From Pseudomonas sp. PA27(2017) (GTDB taxonomy: Bacteria > Pseudomonadota > Gammaproteobacteria > Pseudomonadales > Pseudomonadaceae): a DNA stretch of 64,000 bases. The notes under the pieces are model-generated. The model ran no database searches. It was not told where the DNA came from and saw only the letters and a program-made list of their open reading frames with translations. Made by a program: the position numbers and the translations under genes. This document shows positions 1-9,774 of the stretch, piece by piece. The stretch lies in the NCBI RefSeq assembly GCF_001945445.1, contig NZ_MSXW01000006.1, positions 54,365-118,364 of the forward strand, given 5' to 3'. Within the stretch, counting starts at the first letter, position 1. Each line of letters begins with the position of its first letter.

Positions 1-2361
1 ACGCTGACGCTCGCGACGGTTGCTGCGGCGACGCTGACCACGGGAGCGGCGACGTGGGCGCTCGCTGCCCTCGGTGCCGTCCTGCTCGTCATCCTGCTGC
101 TCTTCGCCGTTCAGCACTTCTTCTTCGGCGCTATCGGCCTGAGCCTGCTCGGTGCGTGGTTGACGCTCCTCACGAGGTTGACGTGGCTGACGCGGCTCGC
201 GTTGCGGGCGTTCGGCACGGGGTGCTTCCTCGCTGGCAACGGCGGCGTTCTCGTTCTGCGGCTCGGCGTCCAGCGGGGCACGCAGTTCGCGTGGCTGACG
301 CTCTTCGCGCGGGCGACGCTCGCGGCGGTTTTCCTGGCCTTCACGCGGTTCGCGCGGCGGACGGGATTGACGCACTTCCTGAGGCTCGCGTACTTCCACG
401 TTTTCACGCGGCTGGCGATCTTCACGCGGAGCGCGAGGCTGACGCTCTTCACGCGGTGCACGCTCTTCACGTGGCGCACGTTCTTCGCGGGCTGCGCGAT
501 CTTCACGTGGGGCGCGCTCTTCGCGTGGCTTGCGGTCGTCGTCACGGCGGTTGCCGCGGTTGCGGTTCTGCTGACGGCCGTTGCGACGTTCGTCACCACG
601 CGGCTGACGCTCGCCCGCTTTCTTCTCGACGACGGTCGGCTTTTGCTCTTCGGCGCCGGCGAACAGACCGACCAGGGATTTCACCAGGCCTTTGAACAGG
701 CCACCGGCAGGCGCTGCAGCGGCAACCGGGGCAGCCGGAGCGGCTTCGCTGACCGGAGCCGGCGCGCTGCGTGGCGGCGCGGCCTTGATGGCGGCTTCCT
801 GGCGAACCAGGGTGCGAGTGGCGGCTGCCGGTTTCTCTTCTTCGGCTTCGACCGTGGCCATTTCGTAGCTGGTCTGGGCGCTCTGGGCTTCCGGGCTGTC
901 GTCACGGATACGCTGCACTTCGAAGTGCGGGGTTTCCAGATGATCGTTCGGCAGGATGACGATGCGCGCACGGGTACGCAGTTCGATCTTGGTGATCGAG
1001 TTGCGCTTCTCGTTGAGCAGGAAGGCGGCGACCGGGATCGGCACCTGGGCGCGTACTTCGGCAGTGCGGTCCTTCAGGGCTTCTTCTTCGATCAGGCGCA
1101 GGATGGCCAGCGACAGCGATTCGACATCGCGGATGATGCCCTGACCGTTGCAGCGCGGGCAGACGATGCCGCTGCTTTCGCCCAGGGAGGGACGCAGGCG
1201 CTGACGGGACATTTCCAGTAGGCCGAAGCGCGAGATGCGGCCGACCTGTACGCGGGCGCGGTCGGCTTCCAGGGCTTCGCGAACCTTCTCCTCGACGGCG
1301 CGCTGGTTCTTGGCCGGGGTCATGTCGATGAAGTCGATGACGATCAGGCCGCCGATGTCGCGCAGGCGCAGCTGGCGGGCGATCTCTTCGGCCGCTTCCA
1401 GGTTGGTCTGCAGGGCGGTTTCTTCGATGTCGCTGCCTTTGGTGGCGCGCGCCGAGTTGATGTCGATGGACACCAGGGCTTCGGTCGGGTCGATGTAGAT
1501 CGAGCCGCCGGACGGCAGCTTCACTTCACGCTGGAAGGCGGTTTCGATCTGGCTTTCGATCTGGAAACGGTTGAACAGCGGCACGCTGTCTTCGTACAGC
1601 TTGATCTTGCTGGCGTACTGCGGCATTACCTGGCGAATGAAGGTCAGGGCTTCTTCCTGGGCTTCGACGCTGTCGACCAGTACTTCGCCGATGTCCTGGC
1701 GCAGGTAGTCGCGGATGGCGCGGATGATGACGTTGCTTTCCTGGTAGATCAGGAACGGGGCAGGGCGGTCCTGGGAGGCTTCCTTGATGGCGCTCCACAG
1801 TTGCAGCAGGTAATCGAGGTCCCACTGCATTTCTTCGCTGCTGCGGCCCAGGCCGGCAGTGCGCACGATCAAACCCATGTCGCCCGGGATGTCGAGGCCG
1901 TTCAGCGCTTCGCGCAGTTCGTTGCGCTCTTCACCCTCGATACGGCGGCTGATGCCACCGGCGCGCGGGTTGTTGGGCATCAGCACCAGGTAGCGGCCGG
2001 CGAGGCTGATGAAGGTGGTCAGGGCTGCGCCCTTGTTGCCACGCTCTTCTTTCTCGACCTGAACGATGACTTCCTGGCCTTCCTTGAGCACGTCCTTGAT
2101 GTTGACGCGGCCTTCGGGGGCCTTGCTGAAGTATTCGCGGGAGATTTCTTTGAGGGGAAGGAAGCCGTGACGCTCGGAGCCGAAGTCGACGAACGCCGCT
2201 TCGAGGCTGGGTTCTACGCGGGTGATGCGACCTTTGTAGATGTTGGATTTCTTCTGTACACGGGCGCCGGACTCGATGTCCAGATCGTACAGGCGCTGGC
2301 CATCTACCAGCGCAACACGCAACTCTTCGGGTTGAGTTGCGTTAATCAGCATTCTTTTCAT
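1..2361 (-). CDS. rne: Ribonuclease E (3' end of gene beyond window)
   Basis: This is the endoribonuclease that initiates mRNA decay and processes rRNA and tRNA as the scaffold of the degradosome. The frame is open from the ATG at 2361 to the left edge, giving 787 codons with no stop, so the C-terminus is missing. The protein begins [10 protein letters not shown]. The S1 RNA-binding region follows (YKGRI near residue 43), then the catalytic DNase I-like part, with the Zn-link CPRCNGQG encoded near 1150. From about 640 down to the edge the coding becomes a low-complexity run of RE/ER/PR units (REERAPRE type). This is the Arg-, Pro- and Glu-rich C-terminal half typical of the enzyme. The Shine-Dalgarno is weak, as expected for an autoregulated gene. 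Identification is near certain; only the end is unseen. Confidence 0.97.
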   Translation of the reverse strand, partial: MKRMLINATQPEELRVALVDGQRLYDLDIESGARVQKKSNIYKGRITRVEPSLEAAFVDFGSERHGFLPLKEISREYFSKAPEGRVNIKDVLKEGQEVIVQVEKEERGNKGAALTTFISLAGRYLVLMPNNPRAGGISRRIEGEERNELREALNGLDIPGDMGLIVRTAGLGRSSEEMQWDLDYLLQLWSAIKEASQDRPAPFLIYQESNVIIRAIRDYLRQDIGEVLVDSVEAQEEALTFIRQVMPQYASKIKLYEDSVPLFNRFQIESQIETAFQREVKLPSGGSIYIDPTEALVSIDINSARATKGSDIEETALQTNLEAAEEIARQLRLRDIGGLIVIDFIDMTPAKNQRAVEEKVREALEADRARVQVGRISRFGLLEMSRQRLRPSLGESSGIVCPRCNGQGIIRDVESLSLAILRLIEEEALKDRTAEVRAQVPIPVAAFLLNEKRNSITKIELRTRARIVILPNDHLETPHFEVQRIRDDSPEAQSAQTSYEMATVEAEEEKPAAATRTLVRQEAAIKAAPPRSAPAPVSEAAPAAPVAAAAPAGGLFKGLVKSLVGLFAGAEEQKPTVVEKKAGERQPRGDERRNGRQQNRNRGNRRDDDRKPREERAPREDRAAREERAPREERAPREERQPRAPREDRQPRENVEVREPQEVRQSRPPREPREGQENRRERRPREERQPRELRAPLDAEPQNENAAVASEEAPRAERPQREPRQPRQPREERQPRTEQAQADSAEEEVLNGEEQQDDEQDGTEGSERPRRRSRGQRRRSNRRERQR

Positions 2362-3108
2362 GTGGTACCAGTGGTTTCCGGTGCTGCCGGAAGCCGCGTT
2401 AGGCACACACGACGATCAGGGTCGGTGTCAGGTGCGTCAGAAACGGGCGTAAATCGTTTCATTGTCTAGCGGCAGCAGCCAGTTGTGCTGGGCCGCGACG
2501 GACGTCTCCTGCTTGCTGTATGTGACAGAAAGCCCTCAGAACTCGCTTGTGATCGGCTAAGCATCGGCCTTGCTGCGTTAACACCGGTCTGGAAGGCCCG
2601 TTTACCATTGAAGTAAAGGTCGTTTCCTTGCCCGCCCCATATTGGGGGCTGTTACTAACGTAGCGTCTTGCTTGGCGCTAGCTCGCGAGACCTTAAACAG
2701 GTTCTCAGTCAGGAGGAGGAATCAAGGGTCGGTAGCGGACGATATGACGCGTCTCTGATAAAGCTCTTTGCTACGCAGGCCGACCGTTGTGCATCTCCAC
2801 CCTACACGTATCGCTGAAAATCGGGTGCCGCTCACGAAAATCCGCAGCGGGTTGGCATTACCGCGACCGTCCAATTGGGCAGGTCACGCATCTGTGTCTC
2901 AGGCCTTGTTTCCGAGTTTCTCGAGCAGCCATGCTGGCCTTTCGCTCTCCGAGATGCCCGTCGGACGGCCTTATGTCCTGAAGTGGGTTGCTCGATTCGC
3001 GATGGCGGTTTGGCAACATCCGCGAATCAGGCCGCTTTTGACGGCATTCGCGACTATAGCAGCAATGATTAAGTGCTTCAAATGCATAAAAATTGTATGA
3101 TCGCGGGC
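2362..3108. promoter_or_regulatory. Divergent rne / rluC intergenic region with long rne leader
   Basis: A 747-base gap separates the divergent rne and rluC starts, and I see no credible gene in it. In enterobacteria rne has a long structured 5' leader through which RNase E limits its own mRNA, and this gap has room for one. A visible local hairpin is CCCC/GGGG around 2636-2650, next to rne-side sequence. The rluC promoter must lie close to 3060-3108, where the DNA becomes AT-rich. Leader function is inferred from gene identity and length only. Confidence 0.45.
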
Positions 3109-4062
3109 ATGACGACACCTACTCCCCCAACCTCCGGCGTTCAGCTGCTCGAGGTCGCGCCTGAGCTCGCGGGTCAGCGCATCGACAACTTCCTTCGCAA
3201 CCAACTCAAGGGTGTTCCCAAGACCTTGATCTACCGCATCCTGCGCAAGGGTGAGGTACGGGTCAACAAGGGGCGCATCAAGCCCGAGTACAAGCTGCAG
3301 GCCGGCGACATCGTGCGGGTGCCGCCGCTGCGCCTGGCCGAGCGAGACGAACCGGAGCCGCTGGCCCAGGGCCTGTTGCAGCGCCTGGAAGCCGCCATCG
3401 TCTATGAGGACAAGGCGCTGATCGTGCTCAACAAGCCGGCCGGTATCGCCGTGCATGGCGGCAGCGGCCTCAATTACGGGGTGATCGAGGCGTTTCGCCA
3501 ATTGCGCCCGGACGCCAAGGATCTGGAACTGGTGCACCGCCTGGACCGCGATACCTCAGGCCTGCTGATGATCGCCAAGAAGCGCAGTATGCTGCGCCAC
3601 TTGCACGAGCAACTACGCGGCGATGGCGTCGACAAGCGCTACATGGCGCTGGTGCGTGGCCACTGGGCAACCGCCAAGAAGCAGATCAACGCGCCGCTGC
3701 TCAAGAGCAATCTGCGTTCCGGTGAGCGTATGGTCGAGGTCAACCCGGAAGGCAAGGAAGCACTGACCGTGTTTCGCGTGCTGCGTCGCTTCGGTGAGTT
3801 CGCCACCCTGGTCGAGGCCAAGCCGGTGACCGGCCGTACTCACCAGATTCGCGTGCATGCCCAGTACGGTGGGCATTGCATCGCCGGTGACAGCAAGTAC
3901 GGCGATGACGACTTCACCCGCGAGATTCGCGAACTGGGCGGCAAGCGCCTGTTCCTGCACGCCTACGAGCTGAACATCCCGCTGCCAGAAGGCGGCGTGC
4001 TGAAGCTCGAGGCGCCGGTCGACGAGGTGTGGGCCCGCACCGTGGAGCGCCTGAGTGCGTGA
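3109..4062 (+). CDS. rluC: 23S rRNA pseudouridine synthase RluC
   Basis: The enzyme makes pseudouridine at three positions of 23S rRNA (955, 2504 and 2580 in E. coli numbering). The protein has 317 residues. An N-terminal S4 RNA-binding domain (about residues 15-75, with GQRIDNFL and [17 protein letters not shown]) is followed by the RluA-family catalytic domain. The active-site motif HRLDRDTSG lies at residues 143-151, with catalytic Asp146. I chose the ATG at 3109 because the S4 domain then starts at the usual distance; an in-frame ATG at 3097 is an alternative. The gene overlaps the next one by 8 bases, so they are probably co-translated. Confidence 0.95.
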   Translation: MTTPTPPTSGVQLLEVAPELAGQRIDNFLRNQLKGVPKTLIYRILRKGEVRVNKGRIKPEYKLQAGDIVRVPPLRLAERDEPEPLAQGLLQRLEAAIVYEDKALIVLNKPAGIAVHGGSGLNYGVIEAFRQLRPDAKDLELVHRLDRDTSGLLMIAKKRSMLRHLHEQLRGDGVDKRYMALVRGHWATAKKQINAPLLKSNLRSGERMVEVNPEGKEALTVFRVLRRFGEFATLVEAKPVTGRTHQIRVHAQYGGHCIAGDSKYGDDDFTREIRELGGKRLFLHAYELNIPLPEGGVLKLEAPVDEVWARTVERLSA

Positions 4063-4750
4063 CTACAAGCTGCTGATCTTCGACTGGGATGGCACCCTGG
4101 TCGACTCCATAGCCCGTATCGTCACCGCCATGCACCAGGCCGCCGATCTGTGCGGCGTGCCGCGGCGCAGCGACGAGGCGGTCAAGGGCATCATCGGCCT
4201 GGCGCTGCCGCAAGCGATCACCACCCTTTATCCGGAACTCGACGAAGCGGCGCACGTCGAACGCTTCCATGCCGCCTACAGCGAGTGCTACGTAGCTCTG
4301 GATCGGACGCCTTCGGCGTTCTTTGACGATGTCGAGCAGAGCCTGGCGAGGTTCCGCGAGCAGGGCTACCAGTTGGCGGTCGCCACCGGCAAGAGTCGCC
4401 GTGGCCTGCAGCGGATTCTCGACACCCTGGGCTGGCAGAATTATTTCGATATCACCCGCTGTGCCGATGAAACGGCCAGCAAGCCGGACCCGCGGATGTT
4501 GCACGAGATTCTGCAGCATTGCGGGGTGAGCGCCGAGCAGGCGTTGATGGTCGGCGATTCGTCGTTCGATCTGGAAATGGCCCAGCGCGCGGGCATGGAT
4601 TCGGTGGCAGTGGGCTACGGCGCACAGACGCTGGAAGCGCTGAGCCTTTATGAGCCGAAATTGTCGATCAACCATTTCACGCAATTGAGTACCTGGCTGA
4701 GCTGCACGGTAGCCGAGACCCTAACCGAGGAGATTGAGCATGTGGGGTGA
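4055..4750 (+). CDS. HAD-family phosphatase (phosphoglycolate phosphatase-like)
   Basis: This is a haloacid dehalogenase superfamily hydrolase of 231 residues, subfamily IA. Motif I is [10 protein letters not shown], with nucleophile Asp10 and acid/base Asp12. A helical cap domain follows. The conserved Lys is in SKPDPRM and motif IV is GDSSFD at residues 167-172. The GTG start at 4055 overlaps rluC by 8 bases, and the 3' end overlaps the sppA start by 11 bases. The three genes form a tight operon, as I recall from P. aeruginosa (PA2975-PA2973). The substrate is not evident; family members act on phosphoglycolate or other small phosphate esters. Confidence 0.88.
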   Translation: MRDYKLLIFDWDGTLVDSIARIVTAMHQAADLCGVPRRSDEAVKGIIGLALPQAITTLYPELDEAAHVERFHAAYSECYVALDRTPSAFFDDVEQSLARFREQGYQLAVATGKSRRGLQRILDTLGWQNYFDITRCADETASKPDPRMLHEILQHCGVSAEQALMVGDSSFDLEMAQRAGMDSVAVGYGAQTLEALSLYEPKLSINHFTQLSTWLSCTVAETLTEEIEHVG

Positions 4751-5717
4751 GAGAAAGACGTCATCGGTCTCCGAGAGCGATCCGAAGAGCTGGAAGCTCC
4801 TTGAAAAGACCTTGCTGGCCAGCGTCCATGAGCAGCGCCGCTCGCGCCGCTGGGGAATCTTCTTCAAGCTGCTGACCTTCATCTACCTGTTCGGCGCCCT
4901 GGCGCTGTTCTCGCCGCTGATCAGCAACCAGGGCAGCGGCAGCAGTTCGCCCCATACCGCGGTCATCGAAGTGCGCGGGATGATCGCCGACAAGGAAGCG
5001 GCCAGCGCCGACAACATCGTCGGCAGCCTGCGCGCTGCCTTCAAGGATACGAACACCAAGGGCGTGATCCTGCGCATCAACAGCCCAGGTGGCAGCCCGG
5101 TGCAGTCGGGCTATGTGTACGATGAGATCCGCCGCCTGCGTGACGAGAACCCGAACATCAAGGTCTACGCGGTGATTTCCGACCTAGGCGCGTCCGGTGC
5201 GTATTACATCGCCAGCGCCGCGGACCAGATCTACGCTGACAAAGCCAGTCTGGTGGGCTCCATCGGCGTCACGGCAGCCAGTTTCGGCTTCGTCGATACC
5301 ATGGAGAAACTTGGCGTCGAGCGCCGTGTGTACACCTCGGGTGAGCACAAGGCATTCCTCGACCCATTCCAGCCGCAGAAGGACGAAGAAACCCGTTTCT
5401 GGAAAACGGTGCTGGACACCACCCACAAGCAGTTCATCGACAGCGTGAAGAAGGGCCGTGGCGATCGCCTCAAGGACGCCGAGCATCCCGAGCTGTTCTC
5501 CGGCCTGATCTGGTCCGGCGAGCAGGCCCTCGGCCTCGGCCTGATCGACGGGCTGGGCAGCACCAGCTACGTGGCTCGCGAGGTGATCGGCCAGGAAGAA
5601 ATGGTCGACTTCACCGTGCAGGAAAGCCCGCTGGATCGCTTCACCAAGAAGCTCGGTGCCAGTGTTGCCGAGCATCTGGCCTTGTGGATGGGTTTTCAGG
5701 GGCCAACGCTGCGTTGA
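4740..5717 (+). CDS. sppA: Signal peptide peptidase SppA, short form (S49 protease)
   Basis: This is an inner-membrane serine protease that degrades cleaved signal peptides. It has 325 residues, the single-domain form rather than the 67-kDa E. coli type. One transmembrane helix spans about residues 39-61, followed by the protease domain with SPGGSP at 115-120. The likely nucleophile is Ser152 in GASGAYY and the general base Lys204 in GEHKAF. The 52-residue spacing matches the Ser-Lys dyad of Bacillus SppA. The start is set by GAGGAG seven bases before the ATG. The gene is last in the rluC operon and is followed by a terminator. Confidence 0.92.
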   Translation: MWGERKTSSVSESDPKSWKLLEKTLLASVHEQRRSRRWGIFFKLLTFIYLFGALALFSPLISNQGSGSSSPHTAVIEVRGMIADKEAASADNIVGSLRAAFKDTNTKGVILRINSPGGSPVQSGYVYDEIRRLRDENPNIKVYAVISDLGASGAYYIASAADQIYADKASLVGSIGVTAASFGFVDTMEKLGVERRVYTSGEHKAFLDPFQPQKDEETRFWKTVLDTTHKQFIDSVKKGRGDRLKDAEHPELFSGLIWSGEQALGLGLIDGLGSTSYVAREVIGQEEMVDFTVQESPLDRFTKKLGASVAEHLALWMGFQGPTLR

Positions 5718-5737
5718 TGGCGGCGTTGTAAATAGAG

Positions 5738-5766
5738 AGCCCCGGCCAGATGCCGGGGCTTTTTAT
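5738..5766 (+). terminator. Rho-independent terminator after sppA
   Basis: The stem AGCCCCGG (5738-5745) pairs perfectly with CCGGGGCT (5753-5760) around a 7-base loop. TTTTATT follows directly. The position 20 bases after the sppA stop fits the end of the rluC-HAD-sppA operon. Confidence 0.92.
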
Positions 5767-5795
5767 TAGTTTCGAAAATCCACACACGCTGCCTT

Positions 5796-5943
5796 TATAG
5801 GGTATCTCTAAAAACGTTGGCGAGGCAGTCAGCGCAAGGCAAAAACAGGCGAAAAAGCGGAGTTTACTGCTGTAAATGAGCATTTTGAGCCTGTTTTTTA
5901 ACGCCGTGCTGACAACGCAGGTAGTTTTTAGAGGTGCCCTATA
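5796..5943. mobile_element. MITE-like palindromic element, 148 bp
   Basis: The terminal inverted repeats are 20 bp long with 18 matches: 5796-5815 (TATAGGGTATCTCTAAAAAC) and the complement of 5924-5943. Inside, a second arm pair AAAACAGGC / GCCTGTTTT closes a long hairpin over the centre. No ORF is present. The layout fits a non-autonomous miniature element mobilised by a transposase elsewhere. The ends finish in TATA on both sides, so a TA-type target duplication cannot be separated from the repeats. It lies between the sppA terminator and the first sulfur gene. Confidence 0.7.
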
Positions 5944-5950
5944 GAGGACG

Positions 5951-7057
5951 TCAGGCGTTGCTGATGCTCTTGGCGTTTTTCTGCTGCTCGACCAGGGCGC
6001 GAATGCGCGGTAGCAGATCCTGGCCGTACTCCACGGCGTCGCGCAGTTGCTCGAAGCCGCGGAACAGGAAGGTGGTCACGCCAATGTTGTAGTACTCCAG
6101 CGCGGCTTCGGCGACCTGCTCCGCTGTGCCGACCAGTGAAGTGGAGTTGCCGGCGCCGCCGCTAAGGGCGGCGATCTCGGTCCACAGGCGTTTGTCATGC
6201 ACCTTGCGTTGGCCCGCCAGTTCCACCAGGCGCGAGGAGCCCGCGTTGCTGGTGCCGAAGTTCTTGTCGCGACGTTTGCCCTGGCGCAGATGGATCAGCT
6301 CACGTGCATCAAGCAGGGTGCGCTCGGCGCGGGCCCAGGCTTGCTCTTCGGTGGCACCGAGGATCGGCCGCAGCGACAGGCTGAAGCGGATATGTTTTTC
6401 GCGACCGTATTTGGCGGCAGCCTTGCGCACCTTGGCGATGCGCTCGCGAACCTGCTCCAGCGGTTCGCCCCACATCATGTACACGTCGGCGTGCTTGGCG
6501 GCGACCTCCACGGCAGCGTCGGATGCGCCGGAGAAGTAGATAGGTACGTGTGGTTTCTGGATCGGCTTGACCAGCGTCAGGTTGTCTTCGATGCGGTAGT
6601 GCTCACCCTGGTGATCGAAGGGCTCGGTGCTCGTCCAGGTCTTGCGGAAGATGTCCAGGTATTCCTCGGTACGGGCGTATCGCGCGTCCTTGTCGAGGTA
6701 GTCGCCGTCGCGCTGCAGGTCGCCGCTGTCACCGCCGGTGATCACGTTGATCGAGGCGCGGCCGCGGCTGAGGTGATCGAGAGTGGCGAACTGCCGGGCG
6801 GCGAAGGTAGGTGCCTGAAAGCCCGGACGATGGGCGACCAGCAGGCCCAGCTTGTCGGTCACCGCGGCCACGTAGCTGGCCAGGATCATCGAATCCGGTG
6901 CGCTGGTGTTGACGGCCAGCAGGGCTTTGTCGAAACCGCCATATTCCTGGGCCTGGGCGAAGGCCTTGATGAAGTCGATGTCCACCGCCGGGCCACGTGG
7001 CGCCTGGGATTCGCTGGCTTCCTGGGGGCCTATCAGGCCGATGAATTCGAGGCTCAT
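5951..7057 (-). CDS. LLM-class FMN-dependent monooxygenase, SsuD-like
   Basis: This 368-residue flavin-dependent monooxygenase belongs to the bacterial luciferase-like TIM-barrel family, SsuD/MsuD branch. Relatives use FMNH2 from a separate reductase to split alkanesulfonates into aldehyde and sulfite. Recognisable segments are the AARQFATLDHLSRGR block (about residue 85), NVITGGDSGD, the RYARTEEYLDIF stretch and YFSGASDAAVEVAAKHADVYMMWGE. A strong AAAGGAG site precedes the ATG at 7057. It is third in a minus-strand group with the next two genes. It has four Met and no Cys. The actual substrate is unknown, and a paralog lies at 32325-33410. Confidence 0.85.
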   Translation of the reverse strand: MSLEFIGLIGPQEASESQAPRGPAVDIDFIKAFAQAQEYGGFDKALLAVNTSAPDSMILASYVAAVTDKLGLLVAHRPGFQAPTFAARQFATLDHLSRGRASINVITGGDSGDLQRDGDYLDKDARYARTEEYLDIFRKTWTSTEPFDHQGEHYRIEDNLTLVKPIQKPHVPIYFSGASDAAVEVAAKHADVYMMWGEPLEQVRERIAKVRKAAAKYGREKHIRFSLSLRPILGATEEQAWARAERTLLDARELIHLRQGKRRDKNFGTSNAGSSRLVELAGQRKVHDKRLWTEIAALSGGAGNSTSLVGTAEQVAEAALEYYNIGVTTFLFRGFEQLRDAVEYGQDLLPRIRALVEQQKNAKSISNA

Positions 7058-7123
7058 GGTTGCTCCTTTCTATTGAAGTGGGCTGCCACCGGCCCGCCTG
7101 GCGAGCGCGGCGACGGGCGATGC

Positions 7124-8458
7124 TCAGGCCACTCGGCCTTCCAGGCGGCGCACGGTGTTGCGGTTGGTGGGCACTGCCAGGCCGAAGTTGTCGCGCAGGG
7201 TTTGGCCTTCATAGTCGCGGCGCAGCAGGCCGCGCTCCTGCAGCAGGGGCACTACCAGTTCGGTGAAGTACTGCAGGCCGTCGGGCAGCAGCGAGTTGAC
7301 GATGAAGCCGTCGGCGGCGCCGTCCTCGAACCAGTCCTGCAGGGCGTTGGCGACCGCTTGCGGCGTGCCGACGAAATCGCGGCGCGGGCGCGAGAACTGC
7401 AGGGCCACCTCGCGCAGGGTCAGGTGCTCGTCGCGGGCGCGCTGCTTGATCTGTTCCGACGTGCCCTTGTGGCTGTTGCTGCCCAGGTCGCCAAGGTCAG
7501 GGAAGGGCGCATCCAGTTCGTGACGACTGAAGTCGTAGTCGTTGAATGGGCGGCCAAGGGCAACGATGGCGTCCTCGATGCTGACCAGCTCGACGGCCTG
7601 CTGGTAGCGGCTTTCCACTTCCTCGTCATCACGGCCGATGATCGGGCGAATGCCCGGCAGGATGAATAGCTCATCCGGGTTGCGTCCGGCCTTGGCCGCG
7701 CGCTGTTTGAGGTCGGCGTAGTAGGCGCGGGCCTCGCTGAAGGATTCCGGGCTGACGAAGATCGCGTCGGCATTCTGGGCAGCGAAATTGCGGCCATCCT
7801 CGGAAGTGCCGGCCTGGAAGATCAGCGGCTGGCCCTGGCGCGAGCGCTGGATGTTGAGCGGGCCTTTGACCTTGAAGAATTCACCCTGGTGATCGAGGGT
7901 GTGCAGCTTGCTCGGGTCGAAGAATTCGCCGCTCTGCTTGTCGCGGGTGAAGGCGTCGTCTTCCCAGGAATCCCACAGCCCCTTGACCACATTCACGTGC
8001 TCGCGGGCGATGCGGTAGCGGGTGGCGTGGGGCGGATGCTCGGCTTTGCCGAAGTTGTCGGCGGTTCCGGAGAGCCACGAGGTGACCACGTTCCAGCCGG
8101 CACGCCCGCCGCTGATGTGATCGAGCGAGGCGAACTGCCGGGCGACCTGGAACGGCTCGCTGTAGCTCACCGTCACGGTGGCGACCAGGCCGATATTTTC
8201 GGTCACGGCGGCCAGTGCCGAAAGAATGGTCAGCGGCTCGAAGCGGTTGAGGTAGTGCGGGCTGGATTTGGCATGGATGTGCAGGCTGTCGGCGATGAAC
8301 GCGAAGTCGAATTTGGCGCCTTCGGCCAGTTTGGCCTGCTGTTTGTAGAAGCCGAAATTCACACTGGCATCGGCCAGTGCATCCGGGTGGCGCCATTCGC
8401 CCCAGCCGTGGCCGACCCCGTGAATCATGGCGCCGAGTTTGATCTGTCGTTTGCTCAT
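7124..8458 (-). CDS. LLM-class monooxygenase, NtaA/SnaA/DszA family
   Basis: This 444-residue flavin-dependent monooxygenase belongs to the nitrilotriacetate/DszA/DmoA branch of the luciferase-like family. Typical features are the N-terminal [12 protein letters not shown], the [12 protein letters not shown] segment, [19 protein letters not shown] and [14 protein letters not shown]. The start at 8458 has AGGAGC seven bases upstream; the frame extends further but without a signal. It contains only two Met and no Cys. It lies between an SsuD-like gene and an SsuA-like gene, 20 bases after the latter, so co-transcription is likely. A role in releasing sulfur from an organosulfur compound is inferred from context. 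Confidence 0.85.
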   Translation of the reverse strand: MSKRQIKLGAMIHGVGHGWGEWRHPDALADASVNFGFYKQQAKLAEGAKFDFAFIADSLHIHAKSSPHYLNRFEPLTILSALAAVTENIGLVATVTVSYSEPFQVARQFASLDHISGGRAGWNVVTSWLSGTADNFGKAEHPPHATRYRIAREHVNVVKGLWDSWEDDAFTRDKQSGEFFDPSKLHTLDHQGEFFKVKGPLNIQRSRQGQPLIFQAGTSEDGRNFAAQNADAIFVSPESFSEARAYYADLKQRAAKAGRNPDELFILPGIRPIIGRDDEEVESRYQQAVELVSIEDAIVALGRPFNDYDFSRHELDAPFPDLGDLGSNSHKGTSEQIKQRARDEHLTLREVALQFSRPRRDFVGTPQAVANALQDWFEDGAADGFIVNSLLPDGLQYFTELVVPLLQERGLLRRDYEGQTLRDNFGLAVPTNRNTVRRLEGRVA

Positions 8459-8477
8459 GGACGTTGCTCCTGTCGGA

Positions 8478-9461
8478 TTACTGGGGCTGCACCTGGGCGA
8501 GCGCTTTTGCGGGTTGCTCGGCGCGGGCGGCGTTGAAGCTGGGGTCAAAGCCCTTGGAAACGTCCACGGCGCGGCTCAGCACGCCTTCTTCCAGGTAAAT
8601 ATCCGAGACTTGCTGCAAGCCGGCGATGACCTCGTCGGTGATTTCGGCGCGCGAATGGGCGGTGGCCTTGACTGATTCCAGATGCACCTCGACCGGCAGG
8701 CCGGTCACCCGCGCCTGGGCCTCTGCGTACGCCTGGTGGTGGTCGTTGGCCCAGAGGAAGGCGCGCTCGACCCGTTCGACGAAGTCTTCGAGCTGCACGC
8801 GTTTGCCGTCGATGGCGGTCTGCGTGGCGGCTAGGTAGAAATGGTTGGTCAGCAGGTTGTCACTGCTGCGCAGGATGCGTGCGCCGTTCTGGGTGATGGC
8901 GATGGTGGTGTACGGATCCCAGGTCGACCAGGCATCGGCGGCGCCGCTTTCCAGGGCGCTGCGGGCATCGGTGGGCAGCAGGTTGACGAAGGTCACGTCG
9001 GACGTTTTCAAGCCGGCTTCGCGTAGCGCGCGGATCACCAGAAAGTGGCCGATGGAACCCCGGTTGGTGACGATGCGTTGGCCCTTGAGGTCGGCCACGG
9101 TCTTCAGCGGCGAATCCTTCGGCACCAGGATCGAAGTGGTGTAGCGGCCATCACGCTTGATGATTTCCACCACCTTGAGTGGCGCGCCGGCGCCCAGGGC
9201 GAACACATAGGGCGCATCGCCCAGGCCACCGATGTCGACGGCGCCGGCGTTCAGCGCCTCGCCCAAGGGGGCGGCGGCCGGGAACTCGGAGAAGTCGATT
9301 TCGTACGGCACGTCGTCGAGTTCGCCGGCGGCCTCCAGCAGCAGCTTGATGCTGGATTTCTGGTTGGCGACACGCAGCGGCTCGAGGTCTGCGGCGCTGG
9401 CAAAGCCGCCGAACAGCAGGCTGCTGCCAAGCAGGGTGGTGAGGAGGGTGCGGATCAGCAT
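8478..9461 (-). CDS. SsuA-like ABC substrate-binding protein (sulfonate/taurine type)
   Basis: This 327-residue periplasmic binding protein begins with a Sec signal peptide ([19 protein letters not shown]...ASA, cleavage about residue 23). The type II fold shows [36 protein letters not shown] and [11 protein letters not shown], all characteristic of the SsuA/NrtA/TauA family. It would bind an aliphatic sulfonate or related compound for an ABC importer. No permease or ATPase sits beside it; the only SsuB/SsuC pair in the window is at 24.4-26.0 kb. The only sulfur residue in the precursor is the start Met, so the mature protein has neither Cys nor Met. It is the first gene of a likely SBP-LLM-LLM operon. 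Confidence 0.88.
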   Translation of the reverse strand: MLIRTLLTTLLGSSLLFGGFASAADLEPLRVANQKSSIKLLLEAAGELDDVPYEIDFSEFPAAAPLGEALNAGAVDIGGLGDAPYVFALGAGAPLKVVEIIKRDGRYTTSILVPKDSPLKTVADLKGQRIVTNRGSIGHFLVIRALREAGLKTSDVTFVNLLPTDARSALESGAADAWSTWDPYTTIAITQNGARILRSSDNLLTNHFYLAATQTAIDGKRVQLEDFVERVERAFLWANDHHQAYAEAQARVTGLPVEVHLESVKATAHSRAEITDEVIAGLQQVSDIYLEEGVLSRAVDVSKGFDPSFNAARAEQPAKALAQVQPQ

Positions 9462-9774
9462 GGGTGAGCTCCGGTCAGGCCGCCAGCGCGGCCAGGTTGG
9501 TCAAATAAAGGTGCGCGTGAGCGATGCCGCGTCGTGGGGAATCAGCGGGAATGAAGGCGGGGGCGGGCATGGGCGTAGCGCTCCTGGCATGGGTCGGGGG
9601 ACGGCCTCCGCCAGGAAAGGGGTCGGTCTGCAGTCGACCTTATAGAGCTAAGAAAGGGCTGTGAAAGTCTTTGTGGTTCTAAGCTAATTATGTAATTTCA
9701 TTATCTAACGTGTTTTGAAATATCAGTAATGAGTATTTAATGCGGGCATCCTGAGCGTAATCGAGAGTTCTCCC
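9462..9774. promoter_or_regulatory. Divergent promoter region between SsuA-like gene and LLM gene
   Basis: This 313-base gap separates the minus-strand SBP operon from the plus-strand LLM gene. It holds a 34-bp element shared with 28.2 kb (separate entry). In the minus direction a TATAAG -10-like hexamer occurs at about 9638-9643. In the plus direction TTGAAA (9715-9720) and TTTAAT (9736-9741) form a possible promoter with a 15-base spacer. No gene is seen in the gap. Confidence 0.5.
9658..9691 (-). promoter_or_regulatory. Shared 34-bp upstream element, copy 1 (putative activator site)
   Basis: The segment 9658-9691 matches 28174-28207 at 31 of 34 positions, including the uninterrupted core GTTCTAAGCTAATTAT (9676-9691). 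Both copies lie upstream of minus-strand sulfur operons, at about 200 and 105 bases from the first start codon, and in the same orientation. Such conservation between unrelated intergenic regions points to binding of a common regulator. CysB or the LysR protein encoded at 28345-29238 are the obvious candidates; which one is inference. Confidence 0.65.

Noticed and set aside
54..1221. Long open frames on the plus strand and in other frames opposite rne, including Phe/Thr/Arg-rich ones
   Set aside because: They are antisense shadows of the low-complexity Arg/Glu/Pro-rich part of RNase E; the minus-strand frame has clear homology and is open throughout.
5197..5675. Open frames overlapping sppA on both strands
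   Set aside because: SppA has all expected motifs; the others have no family features and arise from GC-rich third-position bias.
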